Made by a program: the position numbers and the translations under genes. From the NCBI RefSeq assembly GCF_003253115.1, contig NZ_QEQF01000006.1, positions 46,614-110,613 on the forward strand: 64,000 nt of DNA, read 5' to 3'. Each line of letters begins with the position of its first letter. Within the stretch, counting starts at the first letter, position 1. This DNA is from Haemophilus_A paraphrohaemolyticus_A (GTDB taxonomy: Bacteria > Pseudomonadota > Gammaproteobacteria > Enterobacterales > Pasteurellaceae). Below the pieces are notes generated by a model. The model had not been told where the DNA came from. It was given only the letters and a program-made list of their open reading frames with translations, and did not search any database. Shown piece after piece: positions 42,028 through 50,433 of this stretch.

Positions 42028-42491
42028 TATTGCCCCTTCCTTGTTTTCAGCAGAGTAATAGCCCCAAAAATACCGAGAATATAACCAATGCCACCGAAAA
42101 TATCTCGCCAGTAGATCTTATCTCTAAGCTGAGAGATCTCTTCTCGCAACAGTTGAATTTCTTGGCTAGAAACCTCTTGAGCCTGCATTTTCGTTACTTG
42201 CGTTTCCGCCCGATGCCCTTCCATTCCCTCAATAATCACATTGAATGTGCCCTCTTGATTAAACGGCAAATTGAACCGTCCTTCACGGTCGGTTTTACCA
42301 TAAACCACTGGGTCAGTTTCGCCCTGTTTCACTGCTTCCACATAAGTATCCACTGCAGGAGTCTGGTCGGAATAATAGGCCTTACCCGAAATCGCCACGC
42401 CATCATATTGAGCGGTAATGTGCAATGCGTGAGCAACAGTATTTGCAGAAAATAGGAGAAAAATGACCGCTTGTAAGAGTTTGTTTATCAT
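42027..42491 (-). CDS. cbiL: Nickel ECF accessory protein NikL/CbiL-like
   Basis: Membrane-anchored periplasmic protein needed by NikMQO-type importers. The 154-residue product has an N-terminal signal (LLQAVIFLLFSANTVA), a carboxypeptidase-regulatory-like beta domain (about 25-90: VAISGKAYYSDQTPAVDTYVEA, YGKTDREGRFNLP), a coiled coil (QEIQLLREEISQLRDKI) and a C-terminal helix. ATG 42491 gives a normal signal peptide, but alternative starts at 42515/42518 overlap the upstream gene, and neither has a strong ribosome-binding site. In Actinobacillus pleuropneumoniae this gene is called cbiL. Confidence 0.85.
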   Translation of the reverse strand: MINKLLQAVIFLLFSANTVAHALHITAQYDGVAISGKAYYSDQTPAVDTYVEAVKQGETDPVVYGKTDREGRFNLPFNQEGTFNVIIEGMEGHRAETQVTKMQAQEVSSQEIQLLREEISQLRDKIYWRDIFGGIGYILGIFGAITLLKTRKGQ

Positions 42492-42504
42492 CGATTTTAT
42501 AGAA

Positions 42505-43209
42505 TTATGGTACATCAAAGGTCAGCATATATTCATAAGAACGATCAGAATAATCAGGATTGCCTGCCACTTTTTCCTCGAATTCCGCCCACACTTTATT
42601 AAAGCCTTGGGTTGGGATAAATTGAGTTATTCCTTGTGCATTTGAAAGATTAAAAGGCTGATCTTCCCCTAATCCTACTTTAATGCCTTGAACAGGTTTA
42701 CCTTGTTTTAAAACCAAAATATCGAGAACTTTACCTGCCTCAGGTTTAGAAAGTGGAACGAGCTCGTAGTCCATATGATGATATTTCATCGCATCATCAT
42801 CCCATTTCACAATCGATTTACTTAATTTAATCGGGTTAATCGAAAACTCCGCATTAGGTACTTCTCGCTTCGTTTTCTCAACATATTTGCCACTAGGCAA
42901 TTTAGACCAAATTCCATTGTTAAATAAGGTGTAATAAATTTTGGCTCCTTTATCACCAACAACTGCTTCCCCTTTATCACCTTGTTTCGCATTAAATTCA
43001 AACGTAGTGTCCTGAACTTTCCCTTGTTCATCAATATATCTCACTCGTTTTAATTTTGCTTGAGGATAAAACTCAGTTTGTTCGTGTCCAAATTTGACAA
43101 CATAACGTTGAATTCCGCCCGTATTTGATTCGGGTTCTAACCAGACATTGTGAGCCGAAGCCACACTAGAGAAAAGTAAAGTTGCGATAAGCGTAGATGT
43201 CAATTTCAT
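42505..43209 (-). CDS. cbiK: Periplasmic nickel-uptake protein NikK/CbiK-like (DUF4198)
   Basis: A 234-residue exported protein with a signal peptide ending ASA (about residue 19), mature start HNVWLEPES. The body matches DUF4198/NikK proteins, with mature HNVW, KYHHMDYELVPL and DILVLKQGKPVQGIKV. The N-terminal His and HH pairs are plausible nickel ligands. It is the first gene of the nickel importer set, preceded by a strong taggagg site. The name cbiK follows Actinobacillus usage and is not the cobaltochelatase CbiK. Confidence 0.85.
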   Translation of the reverse strand: MKLTSTLIATLLFSSVASAHNVWLEPESNTGGIQRYVVKFGHEQTEFYPQAKLKRVRYIDEQGKVQDTTFEFNAKQGDKGEAVVGDKGAKIYYTLFNNGIWSKLPSGKYVEKTKREVPNAEFSINPIKLSKSIVKWDDDAMKYHHMDYELVPLSKPEAGKVLDILVLKQGKPVQGIKVGLGEDQPFNLSNAQGITQFIPTQGFNKVWAEFEEKVAGNPDYSDRSYEYMLTFDVP

Positions 43210-43367
43210 TGATAAAAATCCTCCTAGTGACAGACATTGATGGGAATTATTACTTAGTTTTTTTAACTTTTGAAATTAGATATTTTTATCATTAAATAAA
43301 GTTAGATGAAGGGAAATAAGCGGTCTAGTCTTACCTAAATTTTGCCAAATCATACCACTTCAAATAT

Positions 43368-43982
43368 CTATTTTTTTGCCAATACAACTAAATGACGTTC
43401 ACCAACTAACTCTGGTACTTGAAGCTTAATTACATCTAGTTGTTTTACAGGTTGGTTGATTTCAGCAACCTCTTCAGGCTGATATTGTCCTTTTAAGGCA
43501 TAAAAACGACCGCTTGCGTTTGGCAAGTGGTAACACCAATTAACCATATCATTCAGGCTAGCAAATGCTCTGCTTAACACACCATCAAATTGTTTCTCTT
43601 GATATTCTTCGACACGACTTAGCACAGGAGTTACGTTAGTTAATTTCAACTCTCGCACCGCATTTTTGATAAAAGTAATGCGTTTGCCTAGGCTATCCAG
43701 CAGTGTGAATTGTTTATCAGAATTGATGATTGCCAGCGGAATCCCTGGCAAACCAGGGCCTGTGCCAACATCAATAAATTGGTTACCATCAAGATGCTGG
43801 CTGACTACAAGGCTGTCCATAATATGCTTGACTAACATCTCTTCAGGATCACGCACAGAGGTAAGGTTATACGCTTTATTCCATTTATCTAAAAGTTTAA
43901 CAAAATCAATCAGTTGCTGTTTTTGTTGTTCGCTAATTTCAATCTTCGCTTGGCTAAGCAAGCGGTCTAGTTTTTGGTTCAT
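43368..43982 (-). CDS. rsmG: 16S rRNA (guanine527-N7)-methyltransferase
   Basis: Methylates G527 of 16S rRNA (formerly GidB). The 204-residue product has the SAM-binding motif FIDVGTGPGLPGIPLAI and the family start region LLDKWNKAYNLTSVRDPEEMLVKHIMDSL. In most gammaproteobacteria it follows mnmG directly; here a small exported-protein gene on the other strand lies between them. Confidence 0.97.
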   Translation of the reverse strand: MNQKLDRLLSQAKIEISEQQKQQLIDFVKLLDKWNKAYNLTSVRDPEEMLVKHIMDSLVVSQHLDGNQFIDVGTGPGLPGIPLAIINSDKQFTLLDSLGKRITFIKNAVRELKLTNVTPVLSRVEEYQEKQFDGVLSRAFASLNDMVNWCYHLPNASGRFYALKGQYQPEEVAEINQPVKQLDVIKLQVPELVGERHLVVLAKK

Positions 43983-44199
43983 TCTGCTATTTCCTACGTT
44001 TTATCTCTATTCTACTGTGAAAAATAATACCGAACAATTTTATTTATATTAAACAAAATGCCTTTTATTTTGGGATCTTAACTTTTAGGATGTTATCTAT
44101 GCTGGCTATATTTCATTTTTTATATAGGAACTTTATTTCATTAACATGTTCTAATTATGTGCCCATAAATTATGGGTAATTAATAAAGAGGATTTTATA

Positions 44200-44601
44200 A
44201 TGAAATTTGTTAAATTTTTACCAGCACTTGCTACCGTTATTATCGCATTACCAACCTATGCAAAAGCAGCTCCAACGGTAACAGATAAAACGGTTGTTTA
44301 TTCTTGCAATAAGAAAACTGTCACTGCAGTATATCAATTCGAAAACCAAGAACCTACTGGCGCAATGGTTAGTATTGGTAACAAAATTATCGCAAAAGAT
44401 TTCACTCGTGATAAATCACAATCAGATTTTACGAGCTTTACTTCAGGTAAGTATGTGTGGAATGTTGATAGCGGTTTAACTTTAGACACGTTTGATTCTG
44501 TTTTCCCAGTTAATCTAGTTCAGAAAGGTAAAAATAGCGACCAAATCATCATAAAAAACTGCGATATCAATGCTAAAGCAACCAAAAAAGCGAATCTATA
44601 A
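44200..44601 (+). CDS. Small exported protein of unknown function between rsmG and mnmG
   Basis: A 133-residue protein with a signal peptide (KFLPALATVIIALPTYAKA, cleavage after residue about 23). The mature part begins APTVTDKTVVYSCNKKTVTAVY and is beta-rich with two cysteines (Cys in YSCNKK and KNCDIN) likely forming a disulfide. The size and the VVYSC-KKTVTAVY opening recall MliC-type lysozyme inhibitors, but the similarity is weak. It is on the strand opposite its neighbours and has its own terminator. Function unknown. Confidence 0.8.
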   Translation: MKFVKFLPALATVIIALPTYAKAAPTVTDKTVVYSCNKKTVTAVYQFENQEPTGAMVSIGNKIIAKDFTRDKSQSDFTSFTSGKYVWNVDSGLTLDTFDSVFPVNLVQKGKNSDQIIIKNCDINAKATKKANL

Positions 44602-44626
44602 TTTTAATTAGATTAGCCTTTATCTT

Positions 44627-44653
44627 AGCCCTACTTATTCGTAGGGCTTTTTA
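44627..44653 (+). terminator. Terminator of the small exported-protein gene
   Basis: An 8-bp stem agccctac/gtagggct with a ttattc loop is followed by tttttatt. It ends the plus-strand gene and faces the mnmG end, 39 bp away. Confidence 0.88.
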
Positions 44654-44691
44654 TTGCAAGGCTTAGACTTTATCTAAACCTTACTTCTTAC

Positions 44692-46584
44692 TTACAGTTC
44701 ACCGCGTTTAAGCATTCCCTGTTTTTTCAAGTTCACTAGCAAGATTGAAATGGCAGCAGGGGTAATGCCTGAAATACGACTTGCTTGACCAATCGTCACA
44801 GGGCGATGTTGCATCAATTTCGCTCGCACCTCATTCGATAAACTTTCTACTTTGTCGTAGTCAAATTCCGCTGGGATCGCAGTATTTTCGTGGCGTTTAT
44901 GGCGCTCGATCTCTTGATATTGATGTTCAATATAGCCTTGATATTTAATCGAGATTTCCACCTGCTCAGCCGCTTCTTTATCTTCAATCGCTGGGGCAAA
45001 AGGTGCGATTTGGGTTAAAATTTCATAGCTCACTTCAGGGCGACGGATTAAATCTTCACCGCTTGCTTCGCGCGTTAATGGGCTGTTAAGCATCGTATTT
45101 AACTCATCTAAATTCGCCATTTGCACGTGTGCCCACGTCTGTTTAAGACGGCTGCGCTCTTTCTCTATGTTTTCCATTTTCTCATTAAAACGAGCCCAAC
45201 GAGCTTCATCAATTAAGCCTAAATCATGTGCTATTGGCGTTAAACGCATATCGGCATTATCTTCACGCAATAATAAACGATATTCAGCACGAGAGGTAAA
45301 TACACGGTATGGCTCTTTGGTGCCAAGCGTACAGAGATCATCCACCAATACGCCCGTATAAGCGAGATCGCGAGTTGGATACCACGCCTCTTTGCCTTGC
45401 ACTTGAAGTGCAGCGTTAATACCAGCTAATAAACCTTGTGCTGCCGCTTCTTCGTAACCTGTGGTGCCGTTGATTTGTCCCGCAAAGAATAAGCCTTCCA
45501 CTGCTTTGGTTTCAAGCGTTGGTTTAAGATCGCGAGGGTCAAAATAATCGTATTCAATCGCATAACCTGGTTTAATGATCCGCACATTCTCTAAACCTTT
45601 CATTGAGTGCACGATCCCCATTTGTACGTCGAATGGTAAGCTGGTTGAGATCCCATTAGGGTAAACTTCAATCGTACTTAAACCTTCAGGTTCAAGGTAG
45701 ATTTGGTGACTATTACGATCGCTAAAGCGCATCACTTTATCTTCAATCGATGGACAATAGCGAGGGCCTACGCCTTCAATGATGCCTGTATACATCGGGC
45801 TACGATCAAGGCTATTTCGGATTAAATCGTGCGTCTGTTCATTGGTATGGGTGATGTAGCACGGAATTTGACGAGGGTGCATTTCACTATTGCCCATAAA
45901 TGACATCACAGGTAATTGCGTATCTCCATGTTGTTTAGCCAAGACATCAAAATTGATGGTGCGAGCATCTAAACGCGGTGGCGTTCCTGTTTTTAAGCGA
46001 TCAACACGTAAGTTTAGATCGCGTAAACGCTGTGCTAAGGTAGTTGCTGCAGGATCGCCTGCTCGGCCGCCTTCGTAGTTATCCAAACCGATGTGGATCT
46101 TACCCGCTAAAAAAGTGCCTGCGGTTAAAATGACGCTACGTGCTTTGAAGGTTAAACCCATTTTGGTTACTGCACCACAAGCACGGTTATTTTCGATTAA
46201 AATATCAACGACTTCTTGTTGGAAAATATCTAAATTTAGCTGATTTTCAAGTGTGGTTCGGATGGCTTGGCGGTAAAGTACACGGTCTGCTTGTGCACGG
46301 GTTGCACGCACCGCAGGACCTTTTGAGCTATTTAAGGTGCGGAATTGGATCCCAGCTTTATCGGTTGCCAATGCCATAATTCCGCCCATGGCATCGATCT
46401 CTTTGACCAAATGCCCTTTACCAATCCCACCAATCGCAGGGTTACACGACATCTGCCCTAAGGTATCTACATTATGCGTTAAAAGTAAGGTTTTTAGCCC
46501 CATCCGAGCGGGCGCAAGGGCAGCTTCGGTACCCGCATGACCGCCACCAACCACGATTACATCATAAATTTCATTGTAAATCAT
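44692..46584 (-). CDS. mnmG: tRNA uridine-5-carboxymethylaminomethyl modification enzyme MnmG (GidA)
   Basis: FAD enzyme that with MnmE builds cmnm5U34 in tRNAs. The 630-residue product has the N-terminal FAD fold VIVVGGGHAGTEAALAPARMG, the conserved CNPAIGGIGKGHLVKEIDAMGG, the catalytic-cysteine segment PRYCPSIEDKV and the C-terminal LMQHRPVTIGQASRISGITPAAI helical domain that binds MnmE. It begins next to oriC, the standard place of gidA in gammaproteobacteria. Confidence 0.98.
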   Translation of the reverse strand: MIYNEIYDVIVVGGGHAGTEAALAPARMGLKTLLLTHNVDTLGQMSCNPAIGGIGKGHLVKEIDAMGGIMALATDKAGIQFRTLNSSKGPAVRATRAQADRVLYRQAIRTTLENQLNLDIFQQEVVDILIENNRACGAVTKMGLTFKARSVILTAGTFLAGKIHIGLDNYEGGRAGDPAATTLAQRLRDLNLRVDRLKTGTPPRLDARTINFDVLAKQHGDTQLPVMSFMGNSEMHPRQIPCYITHTNEQTHDLIRNSLDRSPMYTGIIEGVGPRYCPSIEDKVMRFSDRNSHQIYLEPEGLSTIEVYPNGISTSLPFDVQMGIVHSMKGLENVRIIKPGYAIEYDYFDPRDLKPTLETKAVEGLFFAGQINGTTGYEEAAAQGLLAGINAALQVQGKEAWYPTRDLAYTGVLVDDLCTLGTKEPYRVFTSRAEYRLLLREDNADMRLTPIAHDLGLIDEARWARFNEKMENIEKERSRLKQTWAHVQMANLDELNTMLNSPLTREASGEDLIRRPEVSYEILTQIAPFAPAIEDKEAAEQVEISIKYQGYIEHQYQEIERHKRHENTAIPAEFDYDKVESLSNEVRAKLMQHRPVTIGQASRISGITPAAISILLVNLKKQGMLKRGEL

Positions 46585-46614
46585 ATCTAACCTATTTTTA
46601 TTTTATCTGTATTA

Positions 46615-46960
46615 AGGATGATCATTTTACCTTAAAATCAAATGATCAGGAAAAGCATTTTTCGATCGTAAAATGCTCACGATTTGCTTTTTGAGATCGC
46701 TAATAGAATAAAAGATCTTTATATAAAGAGATCTTTATTATTATAATTATTAGCAAAGCACATTTTTGCGAACAAACCTATTTTCTTACGTTAGATCAAT
46801 GGGTTAAGTGCGATCAAAACCTTTTAAGATCGTCTTTTTAAAGAAAGAATATGTTGTGGATAATTATAGTGGTTATCCACAAGAAAAATTTCATTAAAAG
46901 TTACTCAAACAAAGATCTCACCTTATTTCGGATTTAATCACAAGGTTATCCACAACAGGG
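46615..46960. other. oriC: Chromosomal replication origin oriC
   Basis: The region upstream of mnmG has three perfect DnaA boxes: TTATCCACA at 46873-46881 and 46946-46954, and its complement at 46855-46863. Ten GATC Dam sites lie within about 300 bp (46620, 46644, 46664, 46695, 46714, 46730, 46794, 46812, 46828, 46914), many times chance density. An AT-rich unwinding stretch at 46710-46750 carries two GATCTTTAT 13-mer-like units resembling E. coli GATCTNTTNTTTT. This is the classical gidA-side oriC; mioC is not on the other side, where a ychJ-like gene is found. Confidence 0.93.
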
Positions 46961-47036
46961 TTGTCACGCTTTTTATGTTTATTTGCTGATTTTTTATCTT
47001 ATTACACATCATCATATTTAGATAACGGGTTAATTT

Positions 47037-47510
47037 ATGATAAATCGAACTTCTCTTTGCCCTTGCCAATCAGGCAAACCTTATCTTGATTGCTGCCAGC
47101 CTTTCCATTTACATCAAGCTGTTCCTGATACGGCGGAAAAACTCATGCGTTCTCGCTATGCGGCTTATACCTTGGTGAATATTCCTTATATTGTGGAAAC
47201 TACCGTACCTGCTCAACAGGCATTGTTAGATCAGCCAGCAATGCAACTATGGGGCGAGGAAACTGATTGGGCAGGCTTGGAAATCATTGCACATCAACCA
47301 TTTGTATCGAAAATACATAGTTGGGTTGAGTTTAAAGCCTTCTTTAATACTGAAAATGGTATTGAGGCACATCACGAGCGTTCGCTTTTTGTCTTGATTG
47401 GTGAACGTTGGTATTTTGTTGATCCGACTGTGCCCTTACCAACGCAAAAACAGCCTTGTGTATGCGGCTCGGGCAAAAAATTTAAGCACTGTTGTGGGGC
47501 TTGGCTATAA
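47037..47510 (+). CDS. YchJ-like SEC-C motif protein (UPF0225)
   Basis: A 157-residue protein with a SEC-C zinc motif at each end: CPCQSGKPYLDCC near residue 8 and CVCGSGKKFKHCC near residue 143. Between them is the NTF2-like YchJ core (MRSRYAAYTLVNIPYIVETT, HHERSLFVLIGERWYFVDP). Function is unsettled; SEC-C motifs bind zinc and occur in SecA. It is the first gene to the right of oriC. Confidence 0.92.
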   Translation: MINRTSLCPCQSGKPYLDCCQPFHLHQAVPDTAEKLMRSRYAAYTLVNIPYIVETTVPAQQALLDQPAMQLWGEETDWAGLEIIAHQPFVSKIHSWVEFKAFFNTENGIEAHHERSLFVLIGERWYFVDPTVPLPTQKQPCVCGSGKKFKHCCGAWL

Positions 47511-47596
47511 CTTATTCCTTTTAGTTATTTGCAAGCGGTCTAATTTGCCCGTAAATTTGCAAAAAAGTTATTTTGTTTAAAATTAAGGATTTTATT

Positions 47597-48379
47597 ATGT
47601 TAAAAAAATTATCTGTGATTGCATTAACTTCTTTAGCATTAGCCACTTCAGCTACTTCTTTTGCGAAAGATTCCCTCTTAGATCGCATCAATAATAAAGG
47701 CGTGGTCACCGTCGGCACTGAAGGCACTTACGCCCCATTTACCTATCACGATGAAAGTGGCAAATTAACCGGCTACGATGTGGAAGTAACCCGTGCGGTC
47801 GCGGAAAAATTAGGTATAAAAGTTGAATTTAAAGAGACAAATTGGGATTCTATGTTGGCAGGCTTAAAAGCAGGTCGTTTTGATTTAGTGGCAAACCAGG
47901 TGGCATTGACAACCCCTGAACGCCAAGCAATTTTTGATAAATCAGAATCTTATAACTGGTCGGGAGCGGTATTAGTTGCCCCTAAAGATGAAACTCGCAT
48001 CCATAAAGTTGAAGATGTGAAAGGCTTGCGAGCGGCACAATCTTTAACCTCAAACTATGGTGAACTTGCCCAAAAATATGGTGCGAAACTTGTTCCTGTA
48101 GATGGCTTAGCACAAAGTATCAAAGTGATTGAAACCAAACGTGCTGATTTCACTTTTAACGATTCATTGGCTATCTTAGATTACATCAAGAAAAACCCAA
48201 AATCGGATTTAAAAATCTTCTGGGAATCAGATGATAAAGTCGGGGCAGGTTTAGTGGTCGATAAAGGTAATGATGAAGCATTAAGCAAAATCAGCAATGC
48301 AATCATTGAACTTCGCAATGAAGGCAAATTAAAAGCCTTAGGTGAACAGTTCTTCGGGCGTGATGTGAGCGTTAAATAA
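47597..48379 (+). CDS. Amino-acid ABC transporter binding protein, cystine type
   Basis: Periplasmic receptor of a polar amino-acid importer. The 260-residue product has a signal peptide (VIALTSLALATSATSFA) and the SBP family 3 signature GTYAPFTYHDESGKLTGYDVEVTRAVAEKLG. It is close to the FliY/TcyJ cystine-binding type (WDSMLAGLKAGRFDLVANQ). ATG 47597 has aagga upstream. Its permease and ATPase genes are not adjacent: they begin at 53146, about 4.8 kb downstream. Confidence 0.88.
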   Translation: MLKKLSVIALTSLALATSATSFAKDSLLDRINNKGVVTVGTEGTYAPFTYHDESGKLTGYDVEVTRAVAEKLGIKVEFKETNWDSMLAGLKAGRFDLVANQVALTTPERQAIFDKSESYNWSGAVLVAPKDETRIHKVEDVKGLRAAQSLTSNYGELAQKYGAKLVPVDGLAQSIKVIETKRADFTFNDSLAILDYIKKNPKSDLKIFWESDDKVGAGLVVDKGNDEALSKISNAIIELRNEGKLKALGEQFFGRDVSVK

Positions 48380-48400
48380 TTTGACTCAACATAGATAAAT

Positions 48401-48450
48401 AAGCGGTCTGAATCAGCAAAACTTTTGCAAAATCAGACCGCTTGTTGTTT
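48401..48450 (+). terminator. Uptake-signal pair terminator after the binding-protein gene
   Basis: An 11-bp stem aagcggtctga/tcagaccgctt (48401-48411 with 48433-48443), with a further internal pairing of caaaa/ttttg, is followed by gttgttt. It ends the binding-protein transcript before the inserted genes. Confidence 0.85.
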
Positions 48451-48566
48451 ATTTTTTATCAAACCCCTTTCTTTCTTCTGCGGTTCTCGCTATGCTAATG
48501 GCTCGCTCTTTGCAGCGAACCTCACGCTAAAATATAGCAAGTTATGTTTATTTTAAGGGTATTACA

Positions 48567-49676
48567 ATGAAGAAAATGCTTCTCGCCTCTCTAGTGGCAA
48601 CAGGTTTTGCCTACGCAAACCAACCTCAAACGTTTACTAATCCAAATACTACACTTCATACTTACGAATTCACCAACACTTACGATCTTGTTGTGCCGAA
48701 AGGGGCGTCTGGACAAACTAATTTATGGGTGCCATTGCCGTTTGACAGCGATTATCAAAACGTAAAATCAATTGAGTTTGAAGGGAATTACAACAAAGCG
48801 TTTATTACTGAAAATAACCAATACGGTGCGAAAACACTTTATGCAAACTGGAATGATAAAGCCGAAAAACGCTTGTTAAAAGTGAAAATGGTGGTGCAAA
48901 CCCAAGATCGTGAATATGGTAAAACTGGGGCATTAAGCCAGTACCAAATGCCTGAAAACATTGAATATAGTATTGATGTTCAGCCATATTTAAAAGCGAC
49001 CGAACACATAAAAATTGACGGTATCGTGAAGGAATTTGCTGATAAAATTGTCGGAAATGAAACTAATCCGCTTAAAAAAGCGGAGTTGATTCACCAATGG
49101 ATCGTCAAAAATATGGAACGCGATAATAGCGTGCTAGGCTGTGGCGATGGTGATGTAGAAAAAATTCTGACCACAGGCGTGTTAAAAGGCAAATGTACCG
49201 ACATTAATTCTGTCTTTGTAGCATTGGCTCGAGCGGTAAACATTCCTGCACGTGAAATTTTCGGAATTCGCTTAGGTGCTGCGCCGAAAATGTCTGCTTA
49301 TTCCGCAACCTCATTCGGGAGTGCTAAAGATGGCGTAGCGAACGTAAATGGTGGGCAACATTGCAGAGCAGAATTTTATCTTGCAGGTTTTGGCTGGGTG
49401 CCAGTCGATTCGGCGGATGTGGCAAAAATGCGTCTAGCAGAGAAAAAATCGGTGGAGGATAAAGAGACACAAGCAGTTGCTAATTATCTATTTGGCAACT
49501 GGGAAGCAAACTGGGTTGGATTTAACCACGCACGCGATTTTGCTTTATACCCAACGCCAGAACTCACTCCGCTTAACAACTTTGGCTATCCGTATGCAGA
49601 AGTGGGCGGCGAGCCATTAAATTCATTCGATGCCAAAGAGTTTGGTTATGAATTTATCTCTAAAGAAATCAAATAA
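48567..49676 (+). CDS. Exported transglutaminase-like protein
   Basis: A 369-residue protein with a signal peptide (MLLASLVATGFAYA) and a C-terminal transglutaminase-like (papain-fold) domain. The triad is visible: Cys210 in GVLKGKCTDINSVFVALARAVNIPARE, His265 in GGQHCRAEFYLAGFGWVPVD and Asp281. The N-terminal half (about 25-145) is a beta domain like those preceding this fold. Members act as proteases or amidases, or as inactive scaffolds; the substrate is unknown. The next gene starts within its end, so it is coupled to the MerT/MerP-like pair. Confidence 0.85.
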   Translation: MKKMLLASLVATGFAYANQPQTFTNPNTTLHTYEFTNTYDLVVPKGASGQTNLWVPLPFDSDYQNVKSIEFEGNYNKAFITENNQYGAKTLYANWNDKAEKRLLKVKMVVQTQDREYGKTGALSQYQMPENIEYSIDVQPYLKATEHIKIDGIVKEFADKIVGNETNPLKKAELIHQWIVKNMERDNSVLGCGDGDVEKILTTGVLKGKCTDINSVFVALARAVNIPAREIFGIRLGAAPKMSAYSATSFGSAKDGVANVNGGQHCRAEFYLAGFGWVPVDSADVAKMRLAEKKSVEDKETQAVANYLFGNWEANWVGFNHARDFALYPTPELTPLNNFGYPYAEVGGEPLNSFDAKEFGYEFISKEIK

Positions 49677-50010
49677 TCGTTTTATTGCAACTTGTGTCAC
49701 TGCGGTCGTCGCTGCGGTGACTTCAAGCCTTTGTTGCATTGCACCGCTGATTTATTTGCTGTTTGGCGTTTCCTCCACGTGGCTTATCGAATTAAATCAA
49801 TTTGATTTTTTACGCATCCCAATGTTGGTGCTTTCGCTTGTGGCATTTAGTTACGGCTTCTGGCTCTTGGTTTTCTCGAAAAAAATCATCTGCACCCGAT
49901 ATTTATCACGCCGAGCCTTGCTCGTCCTTTACTGGCTAGTGTTCGGCATCATTCTTTTCTTCTTATTTTATCCAACATTTTTACCGTGGATATTAGAACA
50001 GGTGGAATAA
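49648..50010 (+). CDS. MerT-like metal transport membrane protein
   Basis: A 120-residue membrane protein with three predicted helices. Helix 1 carries the vicinal Cys29-Cys30 of MerT-type mercury importers (TSSLCCIAPLIYLLFGVSSTWL). The second MerT cysteine pair, in the loop after helix 2, is reduced to one (Cys82). No other mer genes (merR, merA) are present, so mercury resistance is unlikely and another soft metal is more plausible. It overlaps the transglutaminase-like gene by 29 bp and the next gene at TAATG. Confidence 0.82.
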   Translation: MNLSLKKSNNRFIATCVTAVVAAVTSSLCCIAPLIYLLFGVSSTWLIELNQFDFLRIPMLVLSLVAFSYGFWLLVFSKKIICTRYLSRRALLVLYWLVFGIILFFLFYPTFLPWILEQVE

Positions 50011-50309
50011 TGAAAACTTGGATTTTAGCCTTAGGACTGGCTTCCTCTGCCCTGCCAACGCATTTTGCTCACGCAACCGAAACCACGCAAACCCAATCGC
50101 AACGTGAGGTAATGTTGAGCGTGCCCGAAATGAACTGCCAACTTTGTATTTACTTGGTTAACCGCGAATTACGCTCCATTGATGGTGTGATTTCAACCAA
50201 AGCCAATATGAAAGAACGCAACGTAAAAGTGGTTGCAAAACCTGAAGTGAGCAATGAACAACTTATTCAAGCGATTGAAAAGTTGCATTACACTGCTAAA
50301 GTGATGTGA
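50010..50309 (+). CDS. MerP-like periplasmic heavy-metal-binding protein
   Basis: A 99-residue exported protein with a signal peptide ending about AHA (residue 21) and one HMA domain. The metal-binding motif is MNCQLC (Cys43, Cys46), followed by LVNRELRSIDGVISTKANM as in MerP and CopZ. It overlaps the MerT-like gene (TAATG) and is probably its periplasmic partner. Metal specificity cannot be read from the sequence. Confidence 0.85.
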   Translation: MKTWILALGLASSALPTHFAHATETTQTQSQREVMLSVPEMNCQLCIYLVNRELRSIDGVISTKANMKERNVKVVAKPEVSNEQLIQAIEKLHYTAKVM

Positions 50310-50322
50310 TATGGAAAAGACA

Positions 50323-50362
50323 AGCGGTCGAATTTGTAAAATAAATTCGACCGCTCATTTTT
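50323..50362. terminator. Uptake-signal pair terminator between MerP-like and DUF262 genes
   Basis: A perfect 13-bp stem agcggtcgaattt/aaattcgaccgct with a short gtaaaat loop, followed by catttttgt. It can end the plus-strand trio; the convergent DUF262 gene ends 79 bp beyond. Confidence 0.85.
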
Positions 50363-50433
50363 GTATATGTTTATCGGCATAAACATATGCCCAGAATATG
50401 TCGAAAAAATGGGATTTTTTAAAGATGAGAAAC

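Noticed and set aside
42505..43209. Cobaltochelatase CbiK or a cobalamin-synthesis operon
   Set aside because: The protein is an exported DUF4198/NikK-like protein, no cobalamin-synthesis genes are present, and the adjacent urease points to nickel.
49648..50309. A mercury-resistance operon
   Set aside because: Only MerT/MerP-like proteins are present; merR and merA are absent and the second MerT cysteine pair is incomplete.
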